From: Microbacterium sp. LWH11-1.2
GTDB taxonomy: Bacteria; Actinomycetota; Actinomycetes; Actinomycetales; Microbacteriaceae
Reading direction: 5' to 3'
NCBI RefSeq assembly: GCF_038397745.1
Contig: NZ_CP151636.1
Coordinates: forward strand, 1,426,001-1,490,000
DNA length: 64,000 nucleotides
A model generated the notes under the pieces. That model had not been told where the DNA came from, did not search any database, and worked only from the letters and a program-made list of their open reading frames with translations. Positions 52,580-60,605 of the stretch are shown in pieces. Both the position numbers and the translations under genes were made by a program. Numbering within the stretch: the first letter of the stretch is position 1; every line of letters begins with the position of its first letter.

Positions 52580-52981
52580 TCAGGCGACGGCCGTGGCTTC
52601 GAGCTCGACAAGCTGGCCGGGTATGGCCAGTCGCGTGACCTGGAGCATCGTCGTCGTGGGGGCGACGCCGGCGGCACCCAGGCGCCCGGCGAGCACGCCG
52701 TAGTGCGGGAAGAGCGCGTCGACATCGGTCGTGTAGACGTTCAGGCGCACGAGGTCGGCCAGCGACATGCCGGCCGCAGCGAGCACCGCCTCGAGGTTGT
52801 CCGCACTCAGCGCGAGCTGCGCCGCGATATCCCCGTCATGCTCGGGCCGGCCCTCCGCGCTCATCGCGGTCTGGCCCGAGATGTACAGCGTGCGGGTCTC
52901 GCCGGAGACGACCTCGCCCTGGTGGAAACCCAGCTCCTGCGACCACGTCACCGGGTTCACTGCTGTGCGTTCGATTGTCAT
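52580..52981 (-). CDS. RidA/YjgF-family protein
   Basis: A protein of 133 residues of the Rid fold: FHQGEVVSGETRTLYISGQTAMSAEGRPEHDGDIAAQLALSADNLEAVLAAAGMSLADLVRLNVYTTD and the end PGQLVELEATAVA. Canonical RidA deaminates reactive enamine and imine intermediates; the RidA active-site arginine is not clearly present here, so a related Rid subgroup is more likely. An AGGA ribosome site precedes the ATG. It is divergent from a WYL regulator. Confidence 0.82.
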   Translation of the reverse strand: MTIERTAVNPVTWSQELGFHQGEVVSGETRTLYISGQTAMSAEGRPEHDGDIAAQLALSADNLEAVLAAAGMSLADLVRLNVYTTDVDALFPHYGVLAGRLGAAGVAPTTTMLQVTRLAIPGQLVELEATAVA

Positions 52982-53086
52982 TTCCTGGTCCTTTCGTCGT
53001 GCGATTCCGCCTCGGGAGGAAGCGATGGATCCAGCCTTCCAACGAATCACGACACCTTCTGTCATGTATTCCTGAGACAATCTCCC

Positions 53087-54061
53087 ATGCGCGCAGATCG
53101 GCTGGTCTCCCTCGTGCTGCTGCTCCGGCAACGCGGCCGCCTGTCCGCGACGGCGCTCGCCGAAGAGCTCGAGGTCTCGACGCGCACGGTGCTGCGCGAC
53201 ATCGAGGCGCTCTCGACGGCGGGCGTCCCCGTCTACGCCGATCGCGGCCGTCATGGCGGCTTCACGCTCCTGCCGGGGTTCCGCACCGAGCTCACCGGTC
53301 TCAATCACGACGAGGCGCTCGCGCTGCTCACCGCCGGCGGCGCCGGGGCGAAAGAGGTGTTCGGGCTCAGCGCCGCGCTGTCATCCGCGATGCGGAAGAT
53401 CGTCGATGCGCTGCCCGAGGGTCACCAGATCACGGCGGCGGATGCTGCCCGTCGCATCCTCGTCGACCCCGAAGCCGACCTTCTCTCGCGGCGTCGGATC
53501 GCCGAGATCATCCCGGAGCCGATCATGAGCGAGGTGCGCCGCGCCGTGCTCGTCGGCCATCGGCTGCGCATCCGCTACGCGGCCGAGGCCCGCGAGCCGG
53601 TCTGGCGCACGCTCGATCCGATCGGCCTCGTCACGGTGCGCGACAAGGGCTACCTCCTTGCGACCGTCGACGGCGGCGATCGCACCTACCGCCTCTCGCG
53701 CATCCTCGCCGCCGAGGCGCTCCACGAACCCGCGCAGCGAGACGGCACGGTCGACCTGGCCGAGCTGTGGCAGCAGCGCAGCGCGCGGTTCCGGGAGGGG
53801 GAGGATCCGCTGGAGGTCGTCTTGCGCCTGGCCCCGTCGCGTCGAGAAGAGGTCGCATCCACGGCCGTCACGGTTCTCGAGGAGACGATCGATACGGACG
53901 GCGAGCTGCGGATGACCGTGTCCTTCCAAGATCTCCGTCACGCGGAATGGGCGCTCTGGCAGCTCGACACCGGCGCTGAGGCGCTCGAACCCGTCGAGCT
54001 CCGCGAGGCGCTGCGCGCTCGCGCGATCGCGGTCGCCGCCCGCTACGCCGGACCGGTGTGA
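53087..54061 (+). CDS. WYL-domain helix-turn-helix regulator (YafY type)
   Basis: A protein of 324 residues. Seen: an N-terminal winged helix (LVSLVLLLRQRGRLSATALAEELEVSTRTVLRDIEALSTAGVPVYADRGRHGGFTLL) and a WYL effector domain (about 145-225, LRIRYAAEAREPVWRTLDPIGLVTVRDKGYLLATVDGGDRTYRLSRI), then a WCX-like C-terminus. It is divergent from RidA and may control it. WYL domains bind small ligands, often nucleotides; the signal here is unknown. Confidence 0.9.
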   Translation: MRADRLVSLVLLLRQRGRLSATALAEELEVSTRTVLRDIEALSTAGVPVYADRGRHGGFTLLPGFRTELTGLNHDEALALLTAGGAGAKEVFGLSAALSSAMRKIVDALPEGHQITAADAARRILVDPEADLLSRRRIAEIIPEPIMSEVRRAVLVGHRLRIRYAAEAREPVWRTLDPIGLVTVRDKGYLLATVDGGDRTYRLSRILAAEALHEPAQRDGTVDLAELWQQRSARFREGEDPLEVVLRLAPSRREEVASTAVTVLEETIDTDGELRMTVSFQDLRHAEWALWQLDTGAEALEPVELREALRARAIAVAARYAGPV

Positions 54062-54135
54062 GTCGAGTCGCGATGGATCAGAAATGCCGTTCCCGCCCCG
54101 CCGCCGGCAGCATTATCGATCCAGCATCAGGCCGG

Positions 54136-54723
54136 TCAGGCCGGATCGAGCCGGAGCACCTCGGGCGACTCCCCGCCCTCGAGATCGTCGGCGATGCGGA
54201 TGCTGCGCGCCAGGTCGTCGAGCGCCGCGGTCAGGGTGCCGAAGCGCTCGCGGTCGCTGCACACCGCGGTCAGAGTGACCAGGTGGGTTCCGGTGTCCCA
54301 CGTGTAGGTGGCGAACGGGGGCGTGGCCTCGGACGACGGCAGGGGTACGAGCAGCTTCTCTCCCACGCCGAGGCGCGTCGGGAACGACTGTGTGTCGTCG
54401 TACTCCATCGGCATCGATGCCCGCGCGATGCGCACGTCCGGCGTGAGCTGCTGCGCCGTGGCCATCGCCACGATCAGCTCGGGCTCGGCCTTCCAAGTCC
54501 ACACCAGCACCCGGCCGTCGGCGCGCTTCATGAGCATCGGCGCGGCCTGGCTCATGGCCCAGGCGCCGAAGCGGGATCCCGGGCGCTCGGTCGCCCCGAC
54601 CGCCGCGTTGACCTGCCCCAGCAGCATCCGGATCGCCGCCTTGCGGTGGCGCCGACCGCGCCAGCCGAGCGAGTCCGTCACGGGGATCCACAGCCGGGGA
54701 TCGGCGTCGGCAGTCAGTCGCAT
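54136..54723 (-). CDS. Hypothetical protein
   Basis: A protein of 195 residues with no signal peptide or membrane helix. I do not recognise the family. Visible blocks: WIPVTDSLGWRGRRHRKAAIRMLLGQVNAAVGATERPGSRFGAWAM, MEYDDTQSFPTRLGVGEKLLVPLPSS and TYTWDTGTHLVTLTAVCSDRERFGTLTAALDDLARSI. The last part suggests a stable alpha/beta domain. It faces the WYL gene and is divergent from the first GT4 gene. Confidence 0.6.
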   Translation of the reverse strand: MRLTADADPRLWIPVTDSLGWRGRRHRKAAIRMLLGQVNAAVGATERPGSRFGAWAMSQAAPMLMKRADGRVLVWTWKAEPELIVAMATAQQLTPDVRIARASMPMEYDDTQSFPTRLGVGEKLLVPLPSSEATPPFATYTWDTGTHLVTLTAVCSDRERFGTLTAALDDLARSIRIADDLEGGESPEVLRLDPA

Positions 54724-54844
54724 GGCCCCACGCTAACGGGTGACCCTGGGGGATGCCGGTACGCCTCGGCGGCGCGGTCAGGGCCCTCGGGTAGAGTGGC
54801 CAGCGCCCGATCGGGCTCCCTTGGCCGCCGTACCGTAAGGCAGA

Positions 54845-56059
54845 ATGTCTTCCTCTCCCTCCGATCCGACGAACGCTGCGGGGACCCCGCCCCGTCCGCT
54901 GAAGATCCTGATCGGGTGCGACACGTTCGCCCCCGACATCAACGGCGCCGCCCGCTTCGCCGAGCGTCTCGCCGCGGGGCTGGTCCAGCGCGGGCATGAC
55001 GTGCACGTCTCCGCCCCCAATCAGGCGTACCGTCGCGCGGAGCCCCGCACCGAGGTGATCGAGGGCGAGCCGATGACGCTGCACCGCCTTCCCTCCGTGC
55101 GGTGGGCGCCGCACGACTGGCTGCGCTTCGTCTGGCCGTGGCGCTCGAAGCACTACGCGCGCACCGTGCTCGATCGCGTCCAGCCCGACGTCGTCCACAT
55201 CCAGTCGCACATCGTGATCGGTCGCGGGCTGGCCCACGTCGCGCACGAGCGCGGCATCCCGGTCATCGCGACCAACCACGTCATGGCCGAGAACATCCTC
55301 GATCACACGACGATGCCGAAGTTCATCGACGATCTGGTGCTGAAGTTCGCCTGGGCCGACGCCAAGCGCACCTTCGACCTGACCCGCGCGATCACCACTC
55401 CGACCCGCCGCGCCGCCGACTTCCTCGAGAAGACCGTCGCCGTGCAGGGCGTCATCCCGGTCAGCTGCGGCATCGACCGCACCCAGTACACGCCGGTGAT
55501 CGCGCCGCGCGACAAGAACCGCATCGTCTTCGTCGGCCGCCTCACCGCCGAGAAGCAGGTCGAGGTCATCCTGCAGGCGATGACCAAGCTCGATCCCGCG
55601 CTCGAGACCACGTTCGACATCGTCGGCGGCGGCGACCAGCGCAAGCAGCTGGAGAGCCTCACCGCACAGCTCGGGCTCTCCGACCGCGTCACCTTCCACG
55701 GCCGTACGACGGATGAAGACCTGCGTGCGCTGCTGTCACGGGCCAGCCTCTTCGTGATCGCCTCGATCGCCGAGCTGCAGTCCATCGCGACCATGGAGGC
55801 GATGGCCTCGGCGCTGCCGATCGTCGCTGCGGATGCCGTCGCGCTCCCGCATCTCGTGCACGACGGAGAGAACGGCCATCTGTTCGAGCCGGGCAACGTC
55901 GAAGAGCTCGCCGCGCGCCTGACCGACGTGCTCACCGCGTCGCCGGCGGAGTACGAGCGGATGCAGCGCGCATCGCTCGACGGCGTCGCGATCCACGACA
56001 TCAACCGCACCCTCGACACCTTCGAAGCGCTGTACCGCGACGAGCCGCTGCCCGAATAG
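54845..56059 (+). CDS. Family 4 glycosyltransferase, PimB/MgtA-like
   Basis: A protein of 404 residues with the GT-B fold. Seen: LKILIGCDTFAPDINGAARFAERLAAGLVQRGHDVHV in the N-terminal domain, GRLTAEKQVEVILQAMTKLDP, and the donor-binding EX7E region (ELQSIATMEAMASALPIVAADAVALPHLVHDGENGHLF). Relatives in Micrococcales are mannosyl- or glucosyltransferases acting on membrane lipids. It starts after an AAGG site and is followed by a second GT4 gene 12 bases downstream. The acceptor cannot be deduced. Confidence 0.9.
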   Translation: MSSSPSDPTNAAGTPPRPLKILIGCDTFAPDINGAARFAERLAAGLVQRGHDVHVSAPNQAYRRAEPRTEVIEGEPMTLHRLPSVRWAPHDWLRFVWPWRSKHYARTVLDRVQPDVVHIQSHIVIGRGLAHVAHERGIPVIATNHVMAENILDHTTMPKFIDDLVLKFAWADAKRTFDLTRAITTPTRRAADFLEKTVAVQGVIPVSCGIDRTQYTPVIAPRDKNRIVFVGRLTAEKQVEVILQAMTKLDPALETTFDIVGGGDQRKQLESLTAQLGLSDRVTFHGRTTDEDLRALLSRASLFVIASIAELQSIATMEAMASALPIVAADAVALPHLVHDGENGHLFEPGNVEELAARLTDVLTASPAEYERMQRASLDGVAIHDINRTLDTFEALYRDEPLPE

Positions 56060-56071
56060 GCGGGCCTCGAC

Positions 56072-57352
56072 ATGCACATCGTCTTCTTCGGCGATCAGCA
56101 CCTCGACTCCCTCGGCGGAGCGCAGGTCTCGATGCGGCTGCAGCGCGAGTTCCTCGAACGCGCCGGGCACACGGTGACCGTCGTCGCGCCGCGGATGCAC
56201 GCTTCGACAGGCTCAGCGACCCAAGGGCGGACAGGCTCAGCGACCCAAGGGCGGACAGGCTCAGCGACCCAAGCTCCGAACCCGGCCTACGTCGACCTGC
56301 CGTCCGTGCCGATCACGCTCGACCGCGAGTACTCCATGAGCTGGCCGGGACGCGGAACCGACCGCTTCCTCGATCGCGCGATGACCCGCCGTCCCGCGGT
56401 CGACCTGGTGCACGTGCAGGCCGACTTCTGGGGCGCCTTCATCGGCCACCGCTACGCCGCGCGTCACGGCATCCCGGTCGTCCACACGATGCACAACCGC
56501 GTCGATGTCGGCCTCGCCGCGGTCACGCCGCTGCACCGTCCCGTGCTCCGGATCCTCAACGCCTGGCGGCGCGGCGCGCTGCGCGGCGTGGGCGATGCGG
56601 TCGCGGGCAGCGATGGCTGGGCCTTCCTCCGCGGGCTCGCCGCCGGCGCCTCGGCCGTGACGGCGCCGTCGACCCATTTCGCCCGCCGCCTCGAGCAGCA
56701 CGGCGTGTTCGACACGGTCGACGTCGTCTGGAACGGCATCGACGACGACCTGCGCGACGCCACGGTCGCCGCAGCGCCGGAGCACCGCGCGCCCGGAAAG
56801 CCGCGCTTCGTCTGGCTGGGGCGGATGAGCCCGGAGAAGCGCCTGCTGCCCTTCCTCGAGGCGTTCGTGGCCTCCGGAGTGGATGCCGAGCTCGAGATCA
56901 TCGGCGGCGGCGCGCAGCGCGCCGCCGCGGAGAAGATCGTCGAGGGTCGCGCGGGTGTGCGCTTCGCGGGGCGGCTCACCTACGCGCAGACGCTCGCGCA
57001 CATCGCCGCGGCGGACGCGCTCGTGCAGACGTCGATCGGCTTCGAGACGCAGGGCATGACGCCGTTCGAGGCGGCGACCCTCGGCACGCCGTCGGTCATC
57101 TGCGACCCCGACATCGCCGCGGAGCTCGGCGGCGGGCTGTGGGCGGTGCCGGATGCCGATGCCCCCGCGACCGGTCGTGAACGAGAGGCGCAGCGCGCGG
57201 AAGCACTCGCCGAGACGCTGCGACGCGCGGCATCCGACATCGTCGCCGGCGCCGCACCGACCCCTGTCCCGGAGGTCGCGGAAGCGTTCCGGCAGTCCTC
57301 GCGGACCGCGGCGATGATCCGCGTCTACGAGCGCGTGCTCGCCGGCCGCTGA
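56072..57352 (+). CDS. Family 4 glycosyltransferase with inserted 8-residue repeats
   Basis: A protein of 426 residues with the GT-B fold: MHIVFFGDQHLDSLGGAQVSMRLQREFLERAGHTVTVVAPR at the start, KPRFVWLGRMSPEKRLLPFLEAFV, and the C-terminal IGFETQGMTPFEAATLGTPSVICDPDIAAELGGG donor site. Residues 44-68 are three copies of TGSATQGR, encoded by the minisatellite 56201-56275, placed after the first beta strand unit where relatives have a short loop. The rest of the fold is intact, so the enzyme is probably active. It is the second gene after the PimB-like enzyme; the two may work in sequence. Confidence 0.88.
   Translation: MHIVFFGDQHLDSLGGAQVSMRLQREFLERAGHTVTVVAPRMHASTGSATQGRTGSATQGRTGSATQAPNPAYVDLPSVPITLDREYSMSWPGRGTDRFLDRAMTRRPAVDLVHVQADFWGAFIGHRYAARHGIPVVHTMHNRVDVGLAAVTPLHRPVLRILNAWRRGALRGVGDAVAGSDGWAFLRGLAAGASAVTAPSTHFARRLEQHGVFDTVDVVWNGIDDDLRDATVAAAPEHRAPGKPRFVWLGRMSPEKRLLPFLEAFVASGVDAELEIIGGGAQRAAAEKIVEGRAGVRFAGRLTYAQTLAHIAAADALVQTSIGFETQGMTPFEAATLGTPSVICDPDIAAELGGGLWAVPDADAPATGREREAQRAEALAETLRRAASDIVAGAAPTPVPEVAEAFRQSSRTAAMIRVYERVLAGR
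56201..56275 (+). repeat. Triplicated 24-bp repeat inside a GT4 gene
   Basis: GACAGGCTCAGCGACCCAAG occurs three times with a 24-base period and is read in frame as TGSATQGR. It is the same interspersed family as in the sulfur operon (core CTTCGACAGGCTCAGCGACC). Confidence 0.9.
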
Positions 57353-57368
57353 GGCCGAGTCCCTCCGC

Positions 57369-57899
57369 TCAGAAGAAGCGGTAGAAGGTCGACGACACGA
57401 AGCTGATCACGAGACCGAGCAGCCCCACCCCGGCGATCCCGATCGCGATGCCGACGAGCAGCTGCGAGCCCGGACGCTTCGCGGCGATGAGCGCGAGCAC
57501 CAGTGCCGCGGCGTAGCCGAGGAGGCTGATGACGCCGAGGATGCCGGAGATGACGGTCGTGGTCTCGAAACCACCGGTCGACATGTAGAGGAACGGCGTG
57601 AACAGCGACACGAGCAGGCTGAGACCGGCGGTGACGACGGCGATCACGAAGGCGATCCGGCCGAGCGGGTTGCCGGGCCCCGTCGGCTTCGGAGCCGTGG
57701 GGTAGGCGGGATAACCGGGCTGCGCGCCTGCGTTCTGCGGGGCCGCCGGGTACTGCGGACCGGCCGGGTACTGCGCTGCCGCGGGCGCCTGCGGGGCCGC
57801 GGGGTACTGCGGCGCGGCGGGCAGATGCGGCGGCGCCGGCGGGAAGGCGGGGTTCGGCTGTGCGGACGGCGGAACAGGAGGCTGCTGCGGCTCGCTCAT
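57369..57899 (-). CDS. Membrane protein with Pro/Ala-rich N-terminus
   Basis: A protein of 176 residues. The first 70 residues are low-complexity PxxP repeats (PAAPQYPAAPQAPAAAQYPAG), followed by three or four transmembrane helices (IAFVIAVVTAGLSLLVSLFTPFLYM, TVISGILGVISLLGYAAALVLALI, LVGIAIGIAGVGLLGLVISFVSS). This layout is frequent in actinobacteria (DUF4190-like). The function is unknown. It faces the GT4 gene with a 16-base gap. Confidence 0.72.
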   Translation of the reverse strand: MSEPQQPPVPPSAQPNPAFPPAPPHLPAAPQYPAAPQAPAAAQYPAGPQYPAAPQNAGAQPGYPAYPTAPKPTGPGNPLGRIAFVIAVVTAGLSLLVSLFTPFLYMSTGGFETTTVISGILGVISLLGYAAALVLALIAAKRPGSQLLVGIAIGIAGVGLLGLVISFVSSTFYRFF

Positions 57900-57959
57900 G
57901 GTTCGAGCGTAGTCGCGGGGGCGCGTTCGCGTCAGGATCGCTTTCGCGGCCGCCGGCGG

Positions 57960-58592
57960 TCAGCTCTTGGCGCCGGTCAGTGCGAGTGTGCCGCCGAGGC
58001 CGATCATCATGACTCCGCCGGTGCCGGAGAGGGTCGACATGCGGCGCGGGGAGCGGGCGAACCAGGTGCGCGCCGTTCCCGCTGCCAGAACCCAGACGCT
58101 GTCGCACATGAGCGCGAGCGTCTGGAAGGTGAGCCCGAGGATCAGCAGCTGCGCCCACACCGGACCCCCCGACGGAGCCACGAACTGGGGCAGCACCGCG
58201 ACGAAGAAGGCGATGGTCTTGGGATTGGTCGCTCCCACGATGAAGCCCTGGCGCAGCAGCTTCCCCGCAGACGCCGGGGTGCGTCCCGCGTCAGCGACGT
58301 GATCGTGGCGGTGGCGGATGGCCTGGATGCCGAGCCACACGAGGTACGCGGCGCCGATGATCTTGATGACGGTGAAGGCGACGACCGACGACGCGACGAT
58401 GGCGCCGACGCCGAATGCGACGGCCAGGACCGCGGGCACGGTGCCGAGGGCGTTGCCGACGACGCTGAGCGCTCCTGCGCGACGGCCCAGCGAAAGCGAC
58501 CGGCCGATCACGAAGAGCACGCTCGGGCCGGGGATGACGATGATCACGACAGACGCGATGGTGAAGGCGAGCAGGCTGTCGAACGGGATCAT
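57960..58592 (-). CDS. LysE-family amino-acid exporter
   Basis: A membrane protein of 210 residues with about six helices: LLAFTIASVVIIVIPGPSVLFVIGRSLSLGRRAGALSVVGNALGT with the family's PGPS motif, AYLVWLGIQAIRHR, and FIVGATNPKTIAFFVAVLPQFV. LysE/RhtB exporters release amino acids or their derivatives. Neighbours give no hint of the substrate. Confidence 0.92.
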   Translation of the reverse strand: MIPFDSLLAFTIASVVIIVIPGPSVLFVIGRSLSLGRRAGALSVVGNALGTVPAVLAVAFGVGAIVASSVVAFTVIKIIGAAYLVWLGIQAIRHRHDHVADAGRTPASAGKLLRQGFIVGATNPKTIAFFVAVLPQFVAPSGGPVWAQLLILGLTFQTLALMCDSVWVLAAGTARTWFARSPRRMSTLSGTGGVMMIGLGGTLALTGAKS

Positions 58593-58625
58593 GAGCCGAC
58601 GATACCGTGGCGCGCTACTTCCGGC

Positions 58626-58787
58626 TCAACGGTAGGTGTGTCCGGTCTCGGCGTGCTGTGCGACGTCGCGACCGGCGACGCGACTCCAGTCCGTGGGGGT
58701 CTGGCGGTAACCGTCGCGGCGCAGTTCGACGACGGAGGCGACGGCGGCCCAGAGGGCGAGGGCGAGAACTGCGATGAGGAGTACCAT
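58626..58787 (-). CDS. Small single-span membrane peptide, 53 residues
   Basis: A short reading frame: MVLLIAVLALALWAAVASVV is a likely transmembrane helix, and the rest is a polar tail (RRDGYRQTPTDWSRVAGRDV, then AQHAETGHTYR). The composition is protein-like, the gene fills the gap between the LysE gene and a regulator, and it is divergent from that regulator. No ribosome site is evident, so the message may be leaderless. The function is unknown. Confidence 0.6.
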   Translation of the reverse strand: MVLLIAVLALALWAAVASVVELRRDGYRQTPTDWSRVAGRDVAQHAETGHTYR

Positions 58788-58805
58788 GGCAGAAACGCTA
58801 CGCTC

Positions 58806-58859
58806 GGCGGTAAACCGCCACGAGTGGCAGAATAGACTAAGAACGTTCGAAAACTGCCA
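58806..58859. promoter_or_regulatory. Nested inverted repeats in a divergent promoter region
   Basis: The region holds GGCGGT/ACCGCC (58806-58819), GCCAC-GA-GTGGC (58817-58828), TGGCAG/CTGCCA (58825-58830 and 58854-58859) and the palindrome GAACGTTC (58841-58848). A -10-like TAGACT is at 58833-58838. These are candidate operators for the GlxA-type regulator downstream. Confidence 0.45.
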
Positions 58860-58873
58860 AACAAGGAGAGTCG

Positions 58874-59848
58874 ATGAAGACGGTCGCCTGCGTCATCCAG
58901 GACGGGTTCGCGCCCTTCGAGTTCGGTGTCGCCTGCGAGGCCTTCGGCCTCGACCGCTCCGACGACGGTGTGCCGAACTTCGATTTCCGCATCGTCGCGC
59001 CGCGGGCCGGTGTCGTCCAGTCGAAGATCGGGTTCTCCATCAACGTCGAGAACGACCTCTCCTTCGCCTACGAGGCCGATCTCGTCGTGTTCTGCCCGCT
59101 TCCCCGCACGCATTGGTCTGCCATCGATCCGCTGCTCCTCGACCTCGCGCGCCACGCGGTCGACCGCGGCGCGTGGGTGATGAGCGTGTGCAGCGGGTCG
59201 TTCATCCTGGCCGCCGCCGGTGTCCTCGACGGGCGACGCGCGACCACGCACTGGATGTACTCGCACGTGATGGCCGAGATGTATCCGCAGATCGACATCG
59301 ACCCCGACGTGCTGTTCGTCCAGGACGGCAAGATCATCACCAGTGCCGGCACCGCCGCCGGCATCGACGCGTGCCTGCACCTGCTGCGTCAGGAGCTGGG
59401 CGCCGATCTCACCAACCGCATCGCCCGACGCATGGTCGTGCCGCCGCAGCGCGACGGCGGTCAGGCCCAGTTCATCGACCGTCCGATCCCCGTCGTCGCC
59501 AGCGACTCGCTGGCCGCTGTCGCCGACTGGGCCGTCGAGCATCTGCGCGACGAGCTCGGCGTCGATCAGCTCGCGGCCAAGGCGCTGATGTCGCCGCGCA
59601 CGTTCGCCCGGCGGTTCAAGGCCGAGTACGGTGCGACGCCTGCGGCCTGGCTCGCGCGCCAGCGCATCATCCACGCGCAGCGGATGCTGGAGCGCACCGA
59701 TCTGCCTCTCGAGCAGATCGCCGAGGAGTGCGGATTCGGCTCGGCGGCCGTGCTGCGGCAGAACTTCGCTCGGGTGCTCGGCCTGACCCCGACGGCTTAC
59801 CGGGCGCGCTTCTCCTGCGCGGACGACGAGGAGGCTCCGGCGGCCTGA
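58874..59848 (+). CDS. GlxA-type transcriptional regulator (DJ-1/PfpI + AraC HTH)
   Basis: A protein of 324 residues. Seen: a DJ-1/PfpI-like sensor domain (AWVMSVCSGSFILAAAGVLDGRRATTHW, IITSAGTAAGIDACLHLLRQELG) and an AraC-type double helix-turn-helix (about 225-310, KALMSPRTFARRFKAEYGATPAAWL and QIAEECGFGSAAVLRQNFARVLGLTP). AAGGAG is 6 bases upstream of the ATG. It lies 220 bases before a purine operon on the same strand, which it may activate. Confidence 0.9.
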   Translation: MKTVACVIQDGFAPFEFGVACEAFGLDRSDDGVPNFDFRIVAPRAGVVQSKIGFSINVENDLSFAYEADLVVFCPLPRTHWSAIDPLLLDLARHAVDRGAWVMSVCSGSFILAAAGVLDGRRATTHWMYSHVMAEMYPQIDIDPDVLFVQDGKIITSAGTAAGIDACLHLLRQELGADLTNRIARRMVVPPQRDGGQAQFIDRPIPVVASDSLAAVADWAVEHLRDELGVDQLAAKALMSPRTFARRFKAEYGATPAAWLARQRIIHAQRMLERTDLPLEQIAEECGFGSAAVLRQNFARVLGLTPTAYRARFSCADDEEAPAA

Positions 59849-59894
59849 ACCGCTGCTCCATTATTTCGCATGGTGGAAGAGAGATTCCGAAAGG

Positions 59895-59924
59895 CTGGAC
59901 GCGCAGCGAATCCGGTGTTACAGT
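59895..59924 (+). promoter_or_regulatory. Candidate promoter of the purine operon
   Basis: CTGGAC (59895-59900), 18 bases, then TACAGT (59919-59924). The -10 is good and the -35 fair. It would leave a leader of about 140 bases. Confidence 0.4.
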
Positions 59925-59930
59925 CGTTCC

Positions 59931-60068
59931 CAGCCCGCACCTCAATAGAGGCCTGCGGACAGGAAGCAGCACAACCTAGCGGTTCGACGTATATCTCGCG
60001 GAACGGCCTGATCAAGGCCCGACCAGATAAGCCGTATCACTGCGACGACAGCAAGGAAGCTCTCCGTC
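59931..60068 (+). other. Long leader before the purine operon; candidate cis-regulatory RNA
   Basis: About 140 bases without a reading frame, with a strong short hairpin (GGCC-TGATCAA-GGCC, 60014-60028) and other partial pairings. It does not match the purine, guanidine or xanthine (NMT1) riboswitch consensus as I know them, so no class is named. Confidence 0.3.
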
Positions 60069-60581
60069 ATGACCAGCACCGCTATGCCCGAAACCGGCCT
60101 GCGATCGACTCCGGCCGAGTATCTCGCCCGCGCCGTCGCCATCGCGACCGACAACGTCCGCAACCAGGGCGGCCCGTTCGGCGCCATCGTCGTCACGGCC
60201 GATGGCCGCGTCTTCGAAGGCGTGAACCGCGTCACCGCGAACCTCGACCCCTCGGCGCACGCCGAGGTCACCGCGATCCGCGCCGCCTGCCAGGGTCTCG
60301 GCACCTTCGACCTCACCGGCGCCGTGCTCTACAGCAGCTGCGAGCCGTGCCCGATGTGCCTCGCCACCTCGCTGTGGGCACGCGTCGACCGCGTCTACTT
60401 CGCCGCCGATCGGAACGACGCGGCCGACGCCGGATTCGACGACGCCGTGTTCTACCGCTACTTCGAAGGCGGTGAGGAGGACAGAGCGATCATGCCGGTC
60501 GCGCAGGAGCCTCTGCCGCCCACCGCGCGCATCGCTCCGTTCACAGAGTGGAGCACCACGTCCACCCGAGTCGACTACTGA
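60069..60581 (+). CDS. Nucleoside/guanine deaminase (cytidine deaminase fold)
   Basis: A protein of 170 residues. Seen: the zinc motif HAE (His64-Glu66) and PCPMC (Cys94, Cys97), with SSCEPCPMCLATSLWARVDRVYFAADRNDA typical of guanine deaminase-like (GuaD) proteins. It is followed by a purine permease and xanthine dehydrogenase, so deamination of guanine to xanthine is the likely reaction. A tRNA-adenosine deaminase is less likely given the context. Confidence 0.85.
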   Translation: MTSTAMPETGLRSTPAEYLARAVAIATDNVRNQGGPFGAIVVTADGRVFEGVNRVTANLDPSAHAEVTAIRAACQGLGTFDLTGAVLYSSCEPCPMCLATSLWARVDRVYFAADRNDAADAGFDDAVFYRYFEGGEEDRAIMPVAQEPLPPTARIAPFTEWSTTSTRVDY

Positions 60582-60605
60582 CCCGAACGACGATTGGAGC
60601 CGAAG

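Noticed and set aside
59931..60068. Assignment of the leader as a purine, guanidine or xanthine riboswitch
   Set aside because: I could not find the conserved core bases of those classes.
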